Shown piece after piece: positions 63,401 through 64,000 of a DNA stretch of 64,000 nucleotides. Location of the stretch: positions 355,047 to 419,046 of the forward strand of contig NW_024467103.1 of assembly GCF_017591425.1 (NCBI RefSeq), in the 5' to 3' direction. A program made the translations under genes and the position numbers. Every line of letters starts with the position of its first letter. Position 1 is the stretch's first letter. The notes under the pieces were generated by a model. It did not search any database. It saw nothing but the letters and a program-made list of their open reading frames with translations, and had not been told where the DNA came from. The DNA comes from Ochotona curzoniae (lineage: Eukaryota > Chordata > Mammalia > Lagomorpha > Ochotonidae).

Positions 63401-64000
63401 AATCAGGCATGTTGAACACCCACACAAAACAACCATGTAGATCCTGACTCAAGGCGCTAAGAAGTCCACATCCAGAGACAAGTTCAGTGCCCAAGCCATT
63501 TCCAGCTACCATGGAAACCAAGTGCTCTGGCAGCACATATGTCTGAAAGTGGATGTGACACCTAGGGATCTCAGTGTGTTGCTGAATGGCAACTTGCCGA
63601 AGGAGCAGCACAGGTCTTCCAGTGCCAAAACGACTCCACCTGCCTCAGGAACTTCACATACCATCAGCTTTCCTAGCAGCTGTCCCGGAAACCCAGTTGG
63701 GTGCCATCTCGTCCAATGCCCATTGAGCCCAGGAGGATGAAATCAGGCATGTTGAACACCCACACAAAACAACCATGTACATCCTGACTCAAGGCGCTAA
63801 GAAGTCCACATCCAGAGACAAGTTCAGCGCCCAAGCCATTTCCAGCTCCCATGGAAACCAAGTGCTCTGGCAGCACATATGTCTGAAAGTGGATGTGACA
63901 CCTAGGGATCTCAGTGTGTTGCTGAATGGCAACTTGCCGAAGGAGCAGCACAGGTCTTCCAGTGCCAAAATGACTCCACCTGCCTCAGGAACTTCACATA
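63401..64000. repeat. Right end of window, array continues
   Basis: The last complete unit is 63,522-63,861, and the final partial unit stops at unit position 139 with no flank. It retains TGACGAAATC (63,394), CAGTGCCC (63,486) and both AAAACGACTCC and AAAATGACTCC states. The array evidently extends beyond the window on this side, as it does on the left, so neither array edge is visible. Confidence 0.9.

Larger units (their letters stand above)
1..64000. repeat. Tandem satellite array, 340-bp unit, ~188 copies
   Basis: The same 340-bp unit repeats head to tail across the entire window. The motif GTGCTCTGGCAGCAC (unit position 1) recurs at 312, 652, 992, 1332 and so on to 63,862. The 63,550 bases between first and last equal 187 x 340 minus 30. 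Landmarks inside the unit are CATATG at 15-20, CCTAGG at 40-45, TGACTCA at 264-270 and CCATGG at 328-333. Hand-counted G+C of the consensus is 177/340. Units are near-identical; for example, sequence from about 13,740 to 14,400 looks identical to itself shifted by 340. No inversion, spacer or unrelated insert was seen. Arrays like this typically form centromeric or pericentromeric heterochromatin; that location is inference, and the family and species are not recognised. Confidence 0.98.

Noticed and set aside
1..64000. CRISPR array
   Set aside because: The repeat is 340 bp with no short direct repeats separated by unique spacers, and there are no cas genes. The periodicity is satellite DNA.
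1..64000. CENP-B box (TTCGnnnnAnnCGGG)
   Set aside because: CCCGG at unit position 163-167 gives a CGGG half on the minus strand, but the bases 11 positions before it are not TTCG and the required A is absent. CCGAA at 76-80 lacks the partner half as well.
1..64000. Alpha-satellite identity, suggested by the 340-bp period
   Set aside because: Period alone is not identity. Base composition is about 52% G+C rather than AT-rich, and I recognise no alpha-specific motif.
1..64000. Tandem-repeat protein gene (mucin-like or surface antigen)
   Set aside because: A coding repeat should have a length divisible by three and an uninterrupted frame. Here the unit is 340 bp with stops in every frame within each unit or two.
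1..64000. rRNA or tRNA gene cluster
   Set aside because: No rRNA core motifs or tRNA cloverleaf boxes were recognised in the unit, and 340 bp does not fit a 5S gene-plus-spacer unit whose 5S sequence I could identify.
1..64000. STAT or ETS site at GTCCCGGAAAC
   Set aside because: GTCCCGGAA is one base off the palindromic TTCnnnGAA and contains a bare CCGGAA core. Such short partial matches are expected by chance and have no supporting context.

Overview
The whole 64 kb window is one uninterrupted tandem satellite-DNA array. A unit of 340 bp repeats head to tail in the same orientation from the first base to the last. Setting unit position 1 at the GTGCTCTGGCAGCAC motif, the window opens at unit position 30 and closes at unit position 139. 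Between 312 and 63,861 lie exactly 187 complete units; two partial units at the ends bring the total to about 188.3 copies. I found no unique sequence, no protein-coding gene, no RNA gene, no interspersed transposable element and no bacterial or phage feature. All open frames are recurring by-products of the repeat, because 340 is not a multiple of 3 and stops recur in every unit.

The architecture points to a eukaryotic chromosome, most likely centromeric or pericentromeric heterochromatin. The consensus unit is about 52% G+C (177 of 340 by hand count). Its CpG sites are frequently changed to TpG or CpA, as expected for germline-methylated DNA, which favours a vertebrate but does not prove one. 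I cannot name the species or the satellite family from the sequence alone. The unit is not AT-rich like primate alpha satellite, and I found no canonical 17-bp CENP-B box.

Layout. (1) 1-7,106: ordinary units, several one base short. (2) 7,107-32,249: an irregular higher-order region in which a diagnostic 'anchor' unit returns at 7,107, 12,885, 17,644, 21,723, 23,082, 25,800 and, weaker, 32,250, giving blocks of 17, 14, 12, 4, 8 and 19 units. (3) 32,250-about 39,000: fairly uniform units. (4) About 39-50 kb: nested segmental duplications, including an 8-unit (2,720 bp) duplication and 4-unit (1,360 bp) duplications. (5) 50-59 kb: fairly uniform units. (6) About 59-64 kb: a further, partly deleted copy of the 8-unit block.

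Twenty-five of the 187 complete units differ in length and every one is shorter than 340 bp (30 bases lost in total, no net insertion). The 58 units from 34,288 to 54,007 are all exactly 340 bp. The window therefore looks like actively homogenised satellite DNA evolving by unequal exchange and conversion. It contains no multi-gene system. The most notable sequence-level features are the variable-length higher-order blocks, the deletion-only length spectrum, a perfect AP-1-type heptamer in nearly every unit, and a faint half-unit similarity suggesting that the 340-bp unit arose from two units of about 170 bp.
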